Source: Balneolaceae bacterium
Lineage (GTDB): Bacteria > Bacteroidota > Rhodothermia > Balneolales > Balneolaceae
Assembly: GCA_007118695.1 (NCBI GenBank)
Contig: SKRC01000112.1
Coordinates: 1 to 40,302, forward strand
Reading direction: 5' to 3'
DNA: 40,302 bases
A program made the position numbers and the translations under genes. Below the pieces are notes generated by a model that made no database searches, had not been told where the DNA came from, and worked only from the letters and a program-made list of their open reading frames with translations. This document shows, piece by piece, positions 8,464 through 17,325 of the stretch; position 1 is the stretch's first letter; each line of letters starts with the position of its first letter.

Positions 8464-9555
8464 TTGGAACGTTTAGAGAATTCAACACCCAGACAACTTG
8501 GATACAGAATGCCTGCGGAATGGCACCGGCATTCGGCCACTCTGATGCACTGGCCCTCCAACCGGGAGACCTGGCCAGGTGACAGGCTCGGCAGGGTAGA
8601 AATCGTCTATTTGAATATCCTCGAACATCTGAGCCGTTATGAGCCCGTGGTACTTATCGTGGACCCCATGGCCATTCAAAGGGCGGAAAAAAAGCTGAAA
8701 GAAAGGAGACTGGAATCTGGCCATATCCATCTGATTGAGCAGCCCATAAACGATGTTTGGGCAAGGGATTGCGGCCCTGTATTTGTTCACAGAAAGTTCA
8801 ACGGTTCCGACGACTTTGCAATCACAGATTGGGGGTATAATGCATGGGGGGAGAAATACCCTCCATTTGATGATGACAAGAGAATCCCCTCATTTTTATC
8901 CCGGAAATTTGGCATACCAGCCTATACACCGGGAATGGTGCTTGAAGGCGGATCGATTGAAGTCAATGGAGAGGGATTGCTGCTGACTACGGAATCCGTG
9001 TTGTTGAATCCCAATCGCAACCCCGGGTTGAAGAAAACTGATATCGAAAGGCTTCTTGGGGATTACCTGGGGGTTGAAAAAGTAATCTGGCTTAAAAAGG
9101 GACTGGCCGGAGATGATACCGATGGTCATATCGATGATTTAACGCGGTTTTTAAACAAGTGTACAGTCCTTACCACAGTATCAAGTGATTCGCAGGATAT
9201 AAATCATGAAGCCCTTGCAGTGAACCGAGAACTGCTGGGGAAAGTGCAGGATTTACAGGGAAATCCGTTAAATATCGTTGAACTGCCGCTGCCAAAAACA
9301 AAGATAGAGGGAACCACCGTGGATGGCTCTGAATATGTACCAGCCAGTTATGCAAATTTCTACATTGCAAATGGAGCTGTTTTGGTTCCTTTATACGATA
9401 AACAAACCGACCGGGAAGCCCGGAATCTTTTTTCACATTTTTTCCCGGAAAGGGATATCATCGGGATCGAATGCGCCGACCTTGTCTGGGGTCAGGGCAG
9501 CATCCATTGCATCACCCAGCCGCTTTATGGGCTGGATACATTTCTGAGTGTATGA
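8464..9555 (+). CDS. aguA: Agmatine deiminase
   Basis: 363 residues from a TTG start. It converts agmatine to N-carbamoylputrescine and ammonia, the step before AguB. It is a guanidino-group-modifying enzyme (porphyromonas-type peptidyl-arginine deiminase fold): PAEW near the start, NDVWARDCGP (96-105), LEGGSIEVNGEG (160-171), DDTDGHIDDLTRF with His at 222, and the catalytic Cys at about 349 in WGQGSIHCITQP. The TTG is chosen because AAGGAA lies about 10 bases upstream and because family members have the TPRQLGYRMPAEW stretch before the first internal Met. That ATG (8509) would cut the conserved N-terminus. Confidence 0.95.
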   Translation: MERLENSTPRQLGYRMPAEWHRHSATLMHWPSNRETWPGDRLGRVEIVYLNILEHLSRYEPVVLIVDPMAIQRAEKKLKERRLESGHIHLIEQPINDVWARDCGPVFVHRKFNGSDDFAITDWGYNAWGEKYPPFDDDKRIPSFLSRKFGIPAYTPGMVLEGGSIEVNGEGLLLTTESVLLNPNRNPGLKKTDIERLLGDYLGVEKVIWLKKGLAGDDTDGHIDDLTRFLNKCTVLTTVSSDSQDINHEALAVNRELLGKVQDLQGNPLNIVELPLPKTKIEGTTVDGSEYVPASYANFYIANGAVLVPLYDKQTDREARNLFSHFFPERDIIGIECADLVWGQGSIHCITQPLYGLDTFLSV

Positions 9556-9933
9556 GCCTGGAACACAAAATATTTACCTCTCGAGGTACCAAGGTTATCC
9601 CGGATATCTCAGTAAAAATGTTAAACGTAATATAACTTTATTATTTATACTTCTTTATGATCCAATTTTGGAGTCTTCGAAAAACACACCCTGCTTTTCT
9701 GCGACATTCCCCCCCCCCAGCTGCGTTGAATCTAAAATGGCGTGCTCAATGTCCCGACAGCTGTACGCGACGTTACCGCTGCCATTTTATCTTCGCCTAG
9801 CTGAGAAAAAAATGTCTTGGTGAGATTTCCGGATTAGTGCAATTTGCGCACATGACTACCCATCCTGATCCTCAGTTTTTAATGCACCTCTCTTCAAACA
9901 CTCCTTTATTCTAATGTTCAATTCTTTACTCAC
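9556..9933. other. Convergent intergenic region aguA / 9934 gene
   Basis: 378 bp between two genes that point at each other. It has no credible gene; a 91-codon frame at 9548-9823 is an artefact that runs through a C10 tract. Its main content is the inverted repeat at 9703-9816. Confidence 0.6.
9703..9816. repeat. Imperfect inverted repeat (about 35-39 bp arms) with C10 tract
   Basis: Left arm 9703-9741 and right arm 9781-9816 are inverted copies. GACATT at the left end pairs with AATGTC at the right end, and TAAAATGGC (9733-9741) pairs perfectly with GCCATTTTA (9781-9789). CAGCTGCG on the left matches CAGCTAGG on the right. The C10 run (9709-9718) faces a run of seven A (9806-9812). The 39-bp loop is GC-rich. 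It could be a MITE-like insertion or a large bidirectional terminator. Confidence 0.6.
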
Positions 9934-10722
9934 TCAATCTTGCAAATAATCTACAAGCACTCTGAGTTCTCTTTTTACCAGGTCCCGGGTTGCAAATATG
10001 GTTTCGAAAAATTCCATCAGATTTACATCCGGGTGATTGGCCCGTATAATTTCATTGGTAAAACCAAACGCAATATGTTCGATGTTGGTAAAGTAGTTAC
10101 CCGTTGAGAAATTATAACCATATTGAACCCCGCCGGGGACAATCAGTTCATTTACTGCCCAGGCATTCATCCGGTCCAATTCCATACGGTCTTCATGGAG
10201 TGGCTTGGCAACCTCATCTTCAAACATCTGATACTCAAACTCCCTGCCCAGGGGTACCTTCATGTAATCCATCATCATATATTGGCTCGGGGGAGAATCT
10301 TCGGATTTGGTGATGCTGTTTCTGACTACCCAGAGTTCGGAATGGACTATGGACCGGGAGGGACGATATACCGAGACAGCTGATTGGCCGGAACTCGCTG
10401 CTGCTAAGGTGCGGTGATCGGAAGATCCAAATGCCGACATGGATTCCGAACTTGTAATACTTACATAATTGTAGCTGGCATTCCAGCTGCCGGGAAATTT
10501 CACCTTATAGAGTTTCCAGCTACTGATTTCACCTTCCTCAATTCGTGACTGCTGCATGTTTTTCCAGTCGGATCTGGTTTGATCCATAAATTCCTCCTCA
10601 TACTCGGATTCCACACTCAGGTAATCTATTTTCATGTATTCGCCTTCCAGTGATTGTCCGGTTGAGGCCAGTGCGAAGAGAAGTGCTAAAGGGACGAAAA
10701 ATAGTACGAAACGTATATTCAT
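9934..10722 (-). CDS. Exported protein of unknown function with two internal repeats
   Basis: 262 residues from the ATG at 10722, which follows GGTGG at a good distance; an upstream TTG (10734) is less likely. A signal peptide is clear (NIRFVLFFVPLALLFALASTGQS), so the product is periplasmic or secreted. I do not recognise the family by name. It has an internal duplication: EYMKIDYLSVESEYEEEF near residue 30 resembles QYMMMDYMKVPLGREFEY near residue 150, and each is followed by an amphipathic helix and a basic strand (SSWKLYKVKFPG, NAWAVNELIVPGG). That pattern is what a dimeric alpha/beta-barrel (EthD/ABM-like) fold built from two halves in one chain would look like; this is inference. It is transcribed alone, divergent from gatB. 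Confidence 0.8.
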   Translation of the reverse strand: MNIRFVLFFVPLALLFALASTGQSLEGEYMKIDYLSVESEYEEEFMDQTRSDWKNMQQSRIEEGEISSWKLYKVKFPGSWNASYNYVSITSSESMSAFGSSDHRTLAAASSGQSAVSVYRPSRSIVHSELWVVRNSITKSEDSPPSQYMMMDYMKVPLGREFEYQMFEDEVAKPLHEDRMELDRMNAWAVNELIVPGGVQYGYNFSTGNYFTNIEHIAFGFTNEIIRANHPDVNLMEFFETIFATRDLVKRELRVLVDYLQD

Positions 10723-10950
10723 ATCATCCACCAATTTGGTTGATAAGGGGTGTGCTTAACTAAATAAACAAAATTTATGGACTAATTAAAATGCTATTAT
10801 TTGGAATTCTAACATGGCAATACTTAAAAAAAAAGTATTACCTTTCTGTTAAATTATGACCATGGGTTTCGCAGAATGATTTTCAATTCATATTCCTTGG
10901 GATCTTCGTTATCTTATTCTGTTACATATAATTAAATCCAAAATTCTCAG

Positions 10951-12396
10951 ATGTCCACAATTGCACATGAGAAATATGAGGCGGTTATCGGCCTTGAAGT
11001 GCACGCACAATTATTGACTGAAAGCAAAGCCTTCGCCCCTGTGTCTACCGAATTTGGCGGAGCGCCAAATACCCAGGTTACCCCGCTCTGCCTGGGTCAT
11101 CCCGGGACCCTGCCGGTTTTAAATGAAAACCTGGTACGCTATACCATCAGAATGGGGTTGGCAACGGATTGTAAAATTGCCGAAAAATCGATTTTTGCCA
11201 GGAAAAACTATTTTTATCCCGACCTTCCGAAAGGGTATCAGATCTCTCAATATGAAACCCCGATTTGTTATGACGGCTCTATTCATATTGAGATGGAAGA
11301 TTACGATAAAACCATTGGCCTGACCCGGATCCATATGGAAGAGGATGCCGGCAAGTCCATCCACGATCAGGACCCGACCGACACACTCGTGGATCTGAAC
11401 AGGGCGGGTGTACCGCTTATTGAAATTGTCTCTGAGCCGGATATTCGAACGCCGCAGGAAGCCTATGCCTATCTGATCAAAATCAAACAGATTGTGCAAT
11501 ATCTCGAAATATGTGACGGGAATATGGAGGAGGGCAGTCTGCGTTGTGATGCAAATGTTTCTGTTCGCCTCAGAGGACAGGAGAAGTTTGGAACCCGCAC
11601 CGAGCTGAAGAATATGAATTCATTCAGAAATGTAGAACGGGCCATACAATTTGAGATCGAACGACAGATAGAACTAATCGAATCGGGTGGGGAGGTTGTT
11701 CAGCAGACACTGTTGTGGGATCCCAATAAACTGGAAACCCGGCAGATGCGCACCAAAGAGGAAGCACATGACTATCGCTATTTCCCGGAACCGGATATTC
11801 CGCCCGTCATAGTCGGGGAGGAAATGCTCGATGAGGTGAGAAGCGAGCTTCCAGAAATGCCGGATGTACGGTTGGAGCGTTTTATAAATGAATTGAAACT
11901 CAATGAAGAGGACGCAAGAACGTTAACAGAAAACAGGCAACTTGCAGACTATTATGAGGGAGTACTACAACATCTTGACGATCCAAAAGCGGTTGCCAAT
12001 TTGGTTATGACAGAAGTTCTGAGAGTGCTCAATGAAGAGAGCATCGATATCCGTCAATTTCCAATTGGCACGGAACGCCTGGCTGAATTGATAGCCCTGA
12101 AAAAGGATGACAAGATCAACTCTTCCGCTATGCAACAAATATTCAATCATATGTTGAAAAACGGTGATAGTGCCATGGACCTTGCCGAAGAGATGAATCT
12201 TCTGCAGGTATCCGATACCGGATTTATTGAGCCCATCATTGATGACGTGATTGAGCAAAATCCGGATGAGGTTAAACGTTTTCAGGATGGCAAAAAACAA
12301 TTGATTGGTTTCTTTATCGGTCAGGTTATGCAACGTTCAAAAGGAAAAGCCAATCCGCAACAGGTTCGGGAAATCATTACTAAAAAACTTAACTAA
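10951..12396 (+). CDS. gatB: Asp-tRNA(Asn)/Glu-tRNA(Gln) amidotransferase subunit B
   Basis: 481 residues, normal length. Subunit B of GatCAB binds the mischarged tRNA and phosphorylates the Asp or Glu side chain before amidation by GatA. Motifs: YEAVIGLEVHAQL at the start, NTQVTPLCLGHPGTLPVLN, ARKNYFYPDLPKGYQISQYE, IHMEEDAGKSIHD, DLNRAGVPLIEIVSEPD, DANVSVR and the TELKNMNSF region, then the C-terminal helical and YqeY-like tail. Cys residues found near residues 28-50 in some GatB proteins (zinc site) are mostly replaced here (AFAPVST, VTPLC), which is known variation. gatA is about 19 kb away in this window; gatC was not found. It starts a plus-strand run that continues to purD. Confidence 0.97.
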   Translation: MSTIAHEKYEAVIGLEVHAQLLTESKAFAPVSTEFGGAPNTQVTPLCLGHPGTLPVLNENLVRYTIRMGLATDCKIAEKSIFARKNYFYPDLPKGYQISQYETPICYDGSIHIEMEDYDKTIGLTRIHMEEDAGKSIHDQDPTDTLVDLNRAGVPLIEIVSEPDIRTPQEAYAYLIKIKQIVQYLEICDGNMEEGSLRCDANVSVRLRGQEKFGTRTELKNMNSFRNVERAIQFEIERQIELIESGGEVVQQTLLWDPNKLETRQMRTKEEAHDYRYFPEPDIPPVIVGEEMLDEVRSELPEMPDVRLERFINELKLNEEDARTLTENRQLADYYEGVLQHLDDPKAVANLVMTEVLRVLNEESIDIRQFPIGTERLAELIALKKDDKINSSAMQQIFNHMLKNGDSAMDLAEEMNLLQVSDTGFIEPIIDDVIEQNPDEVKRFQDGKKQLIGFFIGQVMQRSKGKANPQQVREIITKKLN

Positions 12397-12424
12397 GTCA
12401 TTATTCAGTTGTAGGATAAAAGGA

Positions 12425-13813
12425 ATGATTGATAAACATTGTACCCACGGTATTTGGATTCTGGCCTTGCTGATGTTAGCTGCTTGCAGCCAGGAAGACA
12501 AAAAAGAACCGTATCTACAAACTCATATCACCGGGAAGATTACGGTTGATGCAGATTTGGATACGAGTCGCGATTACTCCGGCATTGAGCTGAAAATCCT
12601 ACGGCCGGATACATTGGGACAGTTGAACGATACGCTTTTTTATGCCGTAACGGATGAAGATGGCAGTTACGCCGGAAATGCCCGTATTCCGAGAAACGAT
12701 ATTTACCCGCTATCGATCCTGCGCAGGTCCAATGAGTTGGGAGTCGTAAACCTGGTGCTTGCCGATAAAGATACAGTGTATTTTGATGCCGAACTGCCGG
12801 ACCTGGAAGAGACGGCGCAGGTTAAGTCGAAAGAAAACGATCTGTTTGCATCCTATGAACGTCTTCAGGCCGGAATAAACAGAATTTTCCAGTTTGCCAA
12901 TGCAGGGTTGGTTACGGGGGATACCCTGGAAATGGAGTTGATGAAATGGAGTGATTTGTTTTGGGATTTTTACGAAGATAACCTGGATACATTTGCCGGT
13001 CAGCAGGCAGCAGCCTCTTCCATCCGGCTACTGGAGGGGTGGCAGGATGAACTGATGATGGAACGGCTCTGGAAAGTAATCGACGATGATCCATCACTGA
13101 TTCCATTCGCTTCAAGAATTGGGATCCGGTATTATACTGATGAGTACAACCTCGACCATGCCCTGACCTTTATCGATTCACTGGTGACGAAAAGCGCAAG
13201 TGATCGCATTAGTATGGAATTAAAAATGAACAAAATAAAACTGTTATACGACAGTGCACGGGTAGAAACGGTAAAACATGAACTGGATCAATTTAAAACC
13301 CAATACCAAAGCTACCGGGAGGCTTCCGGTTGGGTTCAAAATTTCGAATATGAACTGGCTACACTGGCGCCGGGATCGGAGCTTCCCGATTTCGAAATAA
13401 TATCACTGGAAGGGGATACCATCACAAGGGAAAACATGAAAGGCAAGCCCTATATGCTGGAATTTACCCGGCTGGATAATTTTCTGTACCAGCAACAATT
13501 CGATCGCAATATCGCCATCTACCACATTTATAAAAATTATGGTCTTGAGTTCCTGACCGTTCCATTTGAGACCACTGACGTTGTAATGAATGCTTTTTTT
13601 GAAGAAAGAGCCCGGCTTTGGCCATTTGCACAACCGGGTACCTTCAATGCCGATGAACTCAGGGAAAAGTTTAACCTGAATACCCTGCCAACCCGCATTC
13701 TTGTAGATAAAAATGGAATCATCGTCAGGAAATATGAAGGGACCGAATTTAATGACATAGTCCGCGGTCTACAAATAGTGCTAACTGACATAAACGAAGA
13801 GGAAGCTTTATGA
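12425..13813 (+). CDS. Lipoprotein with a thioredoxin-like domain lacking the CxxC motif
   Basis: 462 residues from the ATG at 12425, which is preceded by AAAAGGA; the frame extends upstream into gatB but the lipoprotein signal fixes this start. Signal and lipobox: ILALLMLAAC, Cys at about 20. The N-terminal part (about 30-130) looks like a beta-sandwich, followed by a helical middle. The C-terminal 150 residues have the TlpA/AhpC-TSA layout: PGSELPDFEIISLEGDTIT, then GKPYMLEFTRLDN, then the cis-Pro stretch NTLPTRILVDKNGIIVRKYEG. Where TlpA has WCxPC this protein has TRLDNF, so it has no redox Cys pair. Role unknown; it is probably a structural or binding member of the family in the periplasm. 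It overlaps tpiA by 4 bp. Confidence 0.85.
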   Translation: MIDKHCTHGIWILALLMLAACSQEDKKEPYLQTHITGKITVDADLDTSRDYSGIELKILRPDTLGQLNDTLFYAVTDEDGSYAGNARIPRNDIYPLSILRRSNELGVVNLVLADKDTVYFDAELPDLEETAQVKSKENDLFASYERLQAGINRIFQFANAGLVTGDTLEMELMKWSDLFWDFYEDNLDTFAGQQAAASSIRLLEGWQDELMMERLWKVIDDDPSLIPFASRIGIRYYTDEYNLDHALTFIDSLVTKSASDRISMELKMNKIKLLYDSARVETVKHELDQFKTQYQSYREASGWVQNFEYELATLAPGSELPDFEIISLEGDTITRENMKGKPYMLEFTRLDNFLYQQQFDRNIAIYHIYKNYGLEFLTVPFETTDVVMNAFFEERARLWPFAQPGTFNADELREKFNLNTLPTRILVDKNGIIVRKYEGTEFNDIVRGLQIVLTDINEEEAL

Positions 13814-14574
13814 GATCAATTCTTATTGCAGGAAACTGGAAGATGAACGGAGGTCCGAAAGAAGCCGAGACGCTTCTTAAAGAGTTAAAAGAAAAATTAA
13901 CGAACCGGAATCTTACAACGGATGTGGTAGTCTGCCCACCCTATGTTTCATTGCAAAAGGCTGTGACAGTTTTAAGCAATACTTCTGTAAAAGTTGGAGC
14001 CCAGAATGTTCATTTTGAAGATAATGGTGCATTTACCGGCGAGGTGAGTACCAGAATGCTGAAAGAAACCGGTTGTGAGTATGTGATTTTAGGGCATTCG
14101 GAGCGACGGGAAAATTTCGGCGATACGGACGATGTCATTGCAAAAAAAGTAAGAAAAGCCATTGCTGATGGGCTGCAAGTAATTTTTTGTGTAGGCGAAA
14201 AACTCGAAGAACGCAAGGCGGGCAACCATCAGAAAGTCGTTATGGACCAAATCCGGGCTGTCATCGATCAGCTGACTGAAGAAGATGTTGCACAATTGAC
14301 AATTGCATACGAACCGGTATGGGCGATCGGCACGGGTGAGACGGCAACTCCGGAGCAAGCCCAGGAGATGCATTTGTTTATTCGTAATTTTTTGAAAGAA
14401 CATTGGAGCACTCAAAGACTTGAAGGAGTACGAATTCTCTATGGCGGCAGCATGAAGCCCGGTAATGCCGAAGAACTTTTAAGGCAGACCGATGTGGATG
14501 GCGGCCTTATCGGCGGTGCCAGCCTGGATGCCGGGAGTTTTTCCTCAATCATCGATATAGCTGAAAAAGTTTAG
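13810..14574 (+). CDS. tpiA: Triosephosphate isomerase
   Basis: 254 residues, normal for the family. It interconverts dihydroxyacetone phosphate and glyceraldehyde 3-phosphate in glycolysis and gluconeogenesis. Catalytic residues are all present: K11 in GNWKMN, H96 in ILGHSERR and E168 in AYEPVWAIGTG. The phosphate-binding loop YGGSMKPGN and the closing GGLIGGASLD are also visible. The ATG overlaps the stop of the upstream lipoprotein gene (ATGA), which suggests translational coupling, and purD follows 9 bp after the stop. Confidence 0.98.
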   Translation: MRSILIAGNWKMNGGPKEAETLLKELKEKLTNRNLTTDVVVCPPYVSLQKAVTVLSNTSVKVGAQNVHFEDNGAFTGEVSTRMLKETGCEYVILGHSERRENFGDTDDVIAKKVRKAIADGLQVIFCVGEKLEERKAGNHQKVVMDQIRAVIDQLTEEDVAQLTIAYEPVWAIGTGETATPEQAQEMHLFIRNFLKEHWSTQRLEGVRILYGGSMKPGNAEELLRQTDVDGGLIGGASLDAGSFSSIIDIAEKV

Positions 14575-14583
14575 ATAGTAAGA

Positions 14584-15870
14584 ATGGCCATTTATAACGT
14601 CTTATTAATCGGCGGCGGCGGCAGGGAGCACTCGATCGCCTGGAAATTGAAACAATCCGAACTTCTGGGCGCTCTCTATGCAGCTCCGGGAAATCCGGGC
14701 ACAGAACAAATAGCACAAAACGTTGACATCGATATCGCTGATTTTGCCAGTGTAGTTGATTTTGCAGAGCAGAAACAGATCGACCTGGTGGTTGTAGGCC
14801 CGGAAAAGCCGCTTGTTGACGGCCTGGCCGATTACCTGGAAGAGCATGGAGTACCGGTTTTCGGACCCAGTAGAGAAGCTGCAAAACTTGAAGGAAGCAA
14901 GGAATTCGCAAAGAAGTTCATGAAAAAATATGACATTCCTACGGCCGGCTATGAAACCTTTGCTTCTGATGAATTTGACCAAGCCCTCAGCTATATCAGA
15001 AAAAAAAACCAGTTTCCTGTGGTTTTAAAAGCCGACGGCCTGGCGGCAGGCAAAGGGGTATTTATCTGTGAAACGGAGGATGAAGCGTCACGGCGTTTCA
15101 GGCAATTTACTGAAGATGAAAACCTGAGCAAAGCCGCTGGGACAGTAGTTGTCGAAGAGTTTATGCAGGGAGAGGAGGCGTCAGTTTTTGTTATCTCGGA
15201 TGGTCACTCGGCCAAAGTCATTCACAACGCCCAGGATCATAAGCGAATTGGAGACGGAGATACCGGCCTCAATACAGGAGGGATGGGTGCTTACAGTCCG
15301 GCGCCTGTTCTTACCCCAGCCATTTTGGAGCAGGTGGAACGTGAGATTATACTTCCAACCATCACCGGCATGCAGTTGGAGGAATCCCCCTACAAAGGAA
15401 TTCTCTATATCGGTTTGATGATTACGGAAGATGGACCGAAAGTGGTCGAGTATAACTGCCGGTTCGGAGATCCGGAATGCCAGGTAATACTGCCTTCCTT
15501 TGAAAACGACCTGCTCGATCTGATGATTTTGTCGGAAGCGCAGAGACTGGACGAAAGGGAGCTGAAAACCGATAATCAGTTCCGTTGTTGTGTGGTGCTT
15601 GCCAGCGAAGGCTACCCGGGGAAATATGAAAAAGGCAAGCCGATAAAAGGCATCGATCAGGTTGACCCTGAAGCTCTTGTATTTCATGCAGGTACAAGCA
15701 GAACCAACAGTCAGATCGTTACGGCCGGCGGCCGTGTACTGAATGTTGTGGGCAGTGGAGACACCTTGCAGGAGGCGATAGATCATACGTACAAGAATGT
15801 ACGCCGGATAACCTTCGATGGGGTGTATTATCGATCAGATATTGGAAGGAAAGGTTTGAAACACGTTTGA
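14584..15870 (+). CDS. purD: Phosphoribosylamine-glycine ligase (GAR synthetase)
   Basis: 428 residues, normal length. It joins phosphoribosylamine and glycine using ATP, the second step of purine synthesis. Order of domains: N-terminal nucleotide fold with GGGGREHSIAWKL (residues 10-22), the PSREAAKLEGSKEFAKKFM segment, ATP-grasp with VLKADGLAAGKGV (about 148-160) and the GDPECQVILP metal-binding motif near 297, then the C-terminal domain with CCVVLASEGYPG. It follows tpiA by 9 bp and appears to close the gatB operon; the next gene is 163 bp away. Confidence 0.97.
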   Translation: MAIYNVLLIGGGGREHSIAWKLKQSELLGALYAAPGNPGTEQIAQNVDIDIADFASVVDFAEQKQIDLVVVGPEKPLVDGLADYLEEHGVPVFGPSREAAKLEGSKEFAKKFMKKYDIPTAGYETFASDEFDQALSYIRKKNQFPVVLKADGLAAGKGVFICETEDEASRRFRQFTEDENLSKAAGTVVVEEFMQGEEASVFVISDGHSAKVIHNAQDHKRIGDGDTGLNTGGMGAYSPAPVLTPAILEQVEREIILPTITGMQLEESPYKGILYIGLMITEDGPKVVEYNCRFGDPECQVILPSFENDLLDLMILSEAQRLDERELKTDNQFRCCVVLASEGYPGKYEKGKPIKGIDQVDPEALVFHAGTSRTNSQIVTAGGRVLNVVGSGDTLQEAIDHTYKNVRRITFDGVYYRSDIGRKGLKHV

Positions 15871-15886
15871 CAGGGTACAGTATAAA

Positions 15887-15907
15887 GAATTCAGAATTCA
15901 GGAGTTA
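15887..15907. repeat. Short heptamer repeat (GAATTCA x2, GGAGTTA)
   Basis: Two perfect GAATTCA units followed by GGAGTTA, starting 16 bp after the purD stop. It is short, but in phase with the 7-bp pattern seen elsewhere in the window. Confidence 0.5.
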
Positions 15908-16033
15908 TTGCAGTTGCAGGATGCATTGCAAACGGAGCTATGTCAGGAGGGTGTTTGCAGGATTCCTCGGGATGCCCACGGTCTTTCAGCTTTGGTCACT
16001 TTTCATTTTTTTTCTTTTTACTCCGAATGAAAC

Positions 16034-17032
16034 ATGGCAATGGAATTGAACAGCATACGGGAAAAGATTTTCAGCCGGGAGCTTTCATTGGATGAAAAAG
16101 CTGAACGGATTTTTCGCTACCAGGTGGAAAACAACCGGGTATACCAATTATTCGTTGATACGCTAGGGTTCTCGGTTGAACAAATACCGGCAACGGATGA
16201 GATCCCCCTTCTTCCGGTACGTGCATTCAAAGAAACCAGGGTTGTATCCGGCAATGTAAGTGCCGAACTCCATTTCAAAAGCAGCGGAACATCCGATATG
16301 CAGCCCGCCATCCATGAAATTCCGGATCCCGGTCTCTACAGGGAATCGGTGTTAAAAGGGTTTAACCACTTTTACCCTTGCAATCCGGTCATATTTGCCT
16401 ATACACCGGGTTACTCGGAAAACCCGCACTCTTCCCTTATCTGGATGCTCAAGGCCCTTGCGGAGCAGGACATGAGCGGTATGAGCCGGTTTGTGCAGGC
16501 CGAGGCCCTGACGGATGCCCGGTTACTCGCAGAGATCAGCAGCAGCGGCAGAGGCCTGATCCTGTTTGGTGCTGCTTTTGGCCTGCTGGATTTGTTGGAG
16601 ACTGATAATCTGCATCTTCCGGATGGAACGATTGTCATAGAAACAGGCGGGATGAAGACGCACCGACGGGAAATCAGCCGACAGGAGTTGCATGAGCGGC
16701 TTGCCGGTGGTTTCGGACTCCCGGTCGGGCAGATCCATTCCGAGTACGGGATGTGTGAACTGCTCAGCCAGGCATATGCCAAAAAGGGTGGATTCTTTGA
16801 GCCGGTACCCTGGATGAAAGTGACGGTGAGAGATCCGGACGATCCCTCCAGGATATGCACTCCGGATGAGGAGGGGTTAATCGGCATCATCGATCTGGCC
16901 AATATCTACTCGTGCGCTTTTCTGCTGACCGAAGACCGCGGCGTTGCAGACACTTCCGGTCGGTTCAGGGTGCTGGGGCGCTGGAACCCCGATAACCCGA
17001 GAGGCTGCAATTTTTTAATTGACCGGGATTGA
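16034..17032 (+). CDS. LuxE/PaaK-like acyl-adenylating protein
   Basis: 332 residues. It resembles the acyl-protein synthetase (LuxE) family, a short branch of the adenylate-forming enzymes. Visible motifs: LPVRAFKETRV, the nucleotide-binding loop LHFKSSGTSD (SSGTS at 83-87), FGAAFGLLDLLE, VIETGGMKTHRREISRQEL, SEYGMCELLSQAY, and a C-terminal LLTEDRGVAD with FRVLGR. Such proteins activate a fatty acid as acyl-AMP and pass it to a thiol. The substrate and acceptor here are unknown, and no luciferase or LuxC partner is present. The first ATG is used; a second Met is two codons on. It stands 163 bp after purD and is convergent with crtY. Confidence 0.85.
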   Translation: MAMELNSIREKIFSRELSLDEKAERIFRYQVENNRVYQLFVDTLGFSVEQIPATDEIPLLPVRAFKETRVVSGNVSAELHFKSSGTSDMQPAIHEIPDPGLYRESVLKGFNHFYPCNPVIFAYTPGYSENPHSSLIWMLKALAEQDMSGMSRFVQAEALTDARLLAEISSSGRGLILFGAAFGLLDLLETDNLHLPDGTIVIETGGMKTHRREISRQELHERLAGGFGLPVGQIHSEYGMCELLSQAYAKKGGFFEPVPWMKVTVRDPDDPSRICTPDEEGLIGIIDLANIYSCAFLLTEDRGVADTSGRFRVLGRWNPDNPRGCNFLIDRD

Positions 17033-17105
17033 TCATCCAAATCGTCAAGGCAGCTTTGGAGAGGCTGCGCCATCTCTGTGGCCGTTCCCGGGTATGCTGT
17101 GAGAA

Positions 17106-17133
17106 GTAGTGAGTATTGAGTACTGAGTAGTGA
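17106..17133. repeat. Heptamer array (GTAGTGA/GTATTGA/GTACTGA)
   Basis: Four units on a strict 7-bp step: GTAGTGA, GTATTGA, GTACTGA, GTAGTGA. It is followed after 17 bp by the dispersed repeat at 17151. Confidence 0.75.
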
Positions 17134-17150
17134 ATATTTGTCAATCCCTG

Positions 17151-17201
17151 ATTTAGCTTGACCGTTATTATTGATTGTTAGTTGAGATCAAGAGTACAAC
17201 T
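17151..17201 (+). repeat. Dispersed intergenic repeat, copy A
   Basis: The first 28 bases (17151-17178, starting ATTTAGCTTGACCG and ending TTGATTGT) are identical to the reverse complement of 26006-26033. Similarity continues more weakly to AAGAGTACAA near 17200. The spacer to the heptamer array is 17 bp in both copies. Confidence 0.8.
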
Positions 17202-17245
17202 GAGTAGTAGTCTGTTGAACATGGTGCGACAGCGGAATGAAGCGA

Positions 17246-17269
17246 TTCCCCCGATGGCTGGCGGGGGAA
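17246..17269. terminator. GC hairpin between convergent genes
   Basis: TTCCCCCG (17246-17253) pairs with CGGGGGAA (17262-17269) around an 8-base loop. It lies between the convergent LuxE-like gene and crtY, so it could end transcription from either side. There is no T-tract, so it may instead be a palindromic repeat. Confidence 0.35.
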
Positions 17270-17325
17270 ATGTAGGTTAATTATGTATCTGGCGTAGTCT
17301 ATTCTGCCTCAAACGCCGTCCTGCC

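Noticed and set aside
9548-9823. 91-codon plus frame after aguA
   Set aside because: It runs through the C10 tract and the inverted repeat; composition is not protein-like.
15867-16049. 60-codon frame between purD and the LuxE-like gene
   Set aside because: It overlaps both genes and is mostly repeat and promoter-like DNA.
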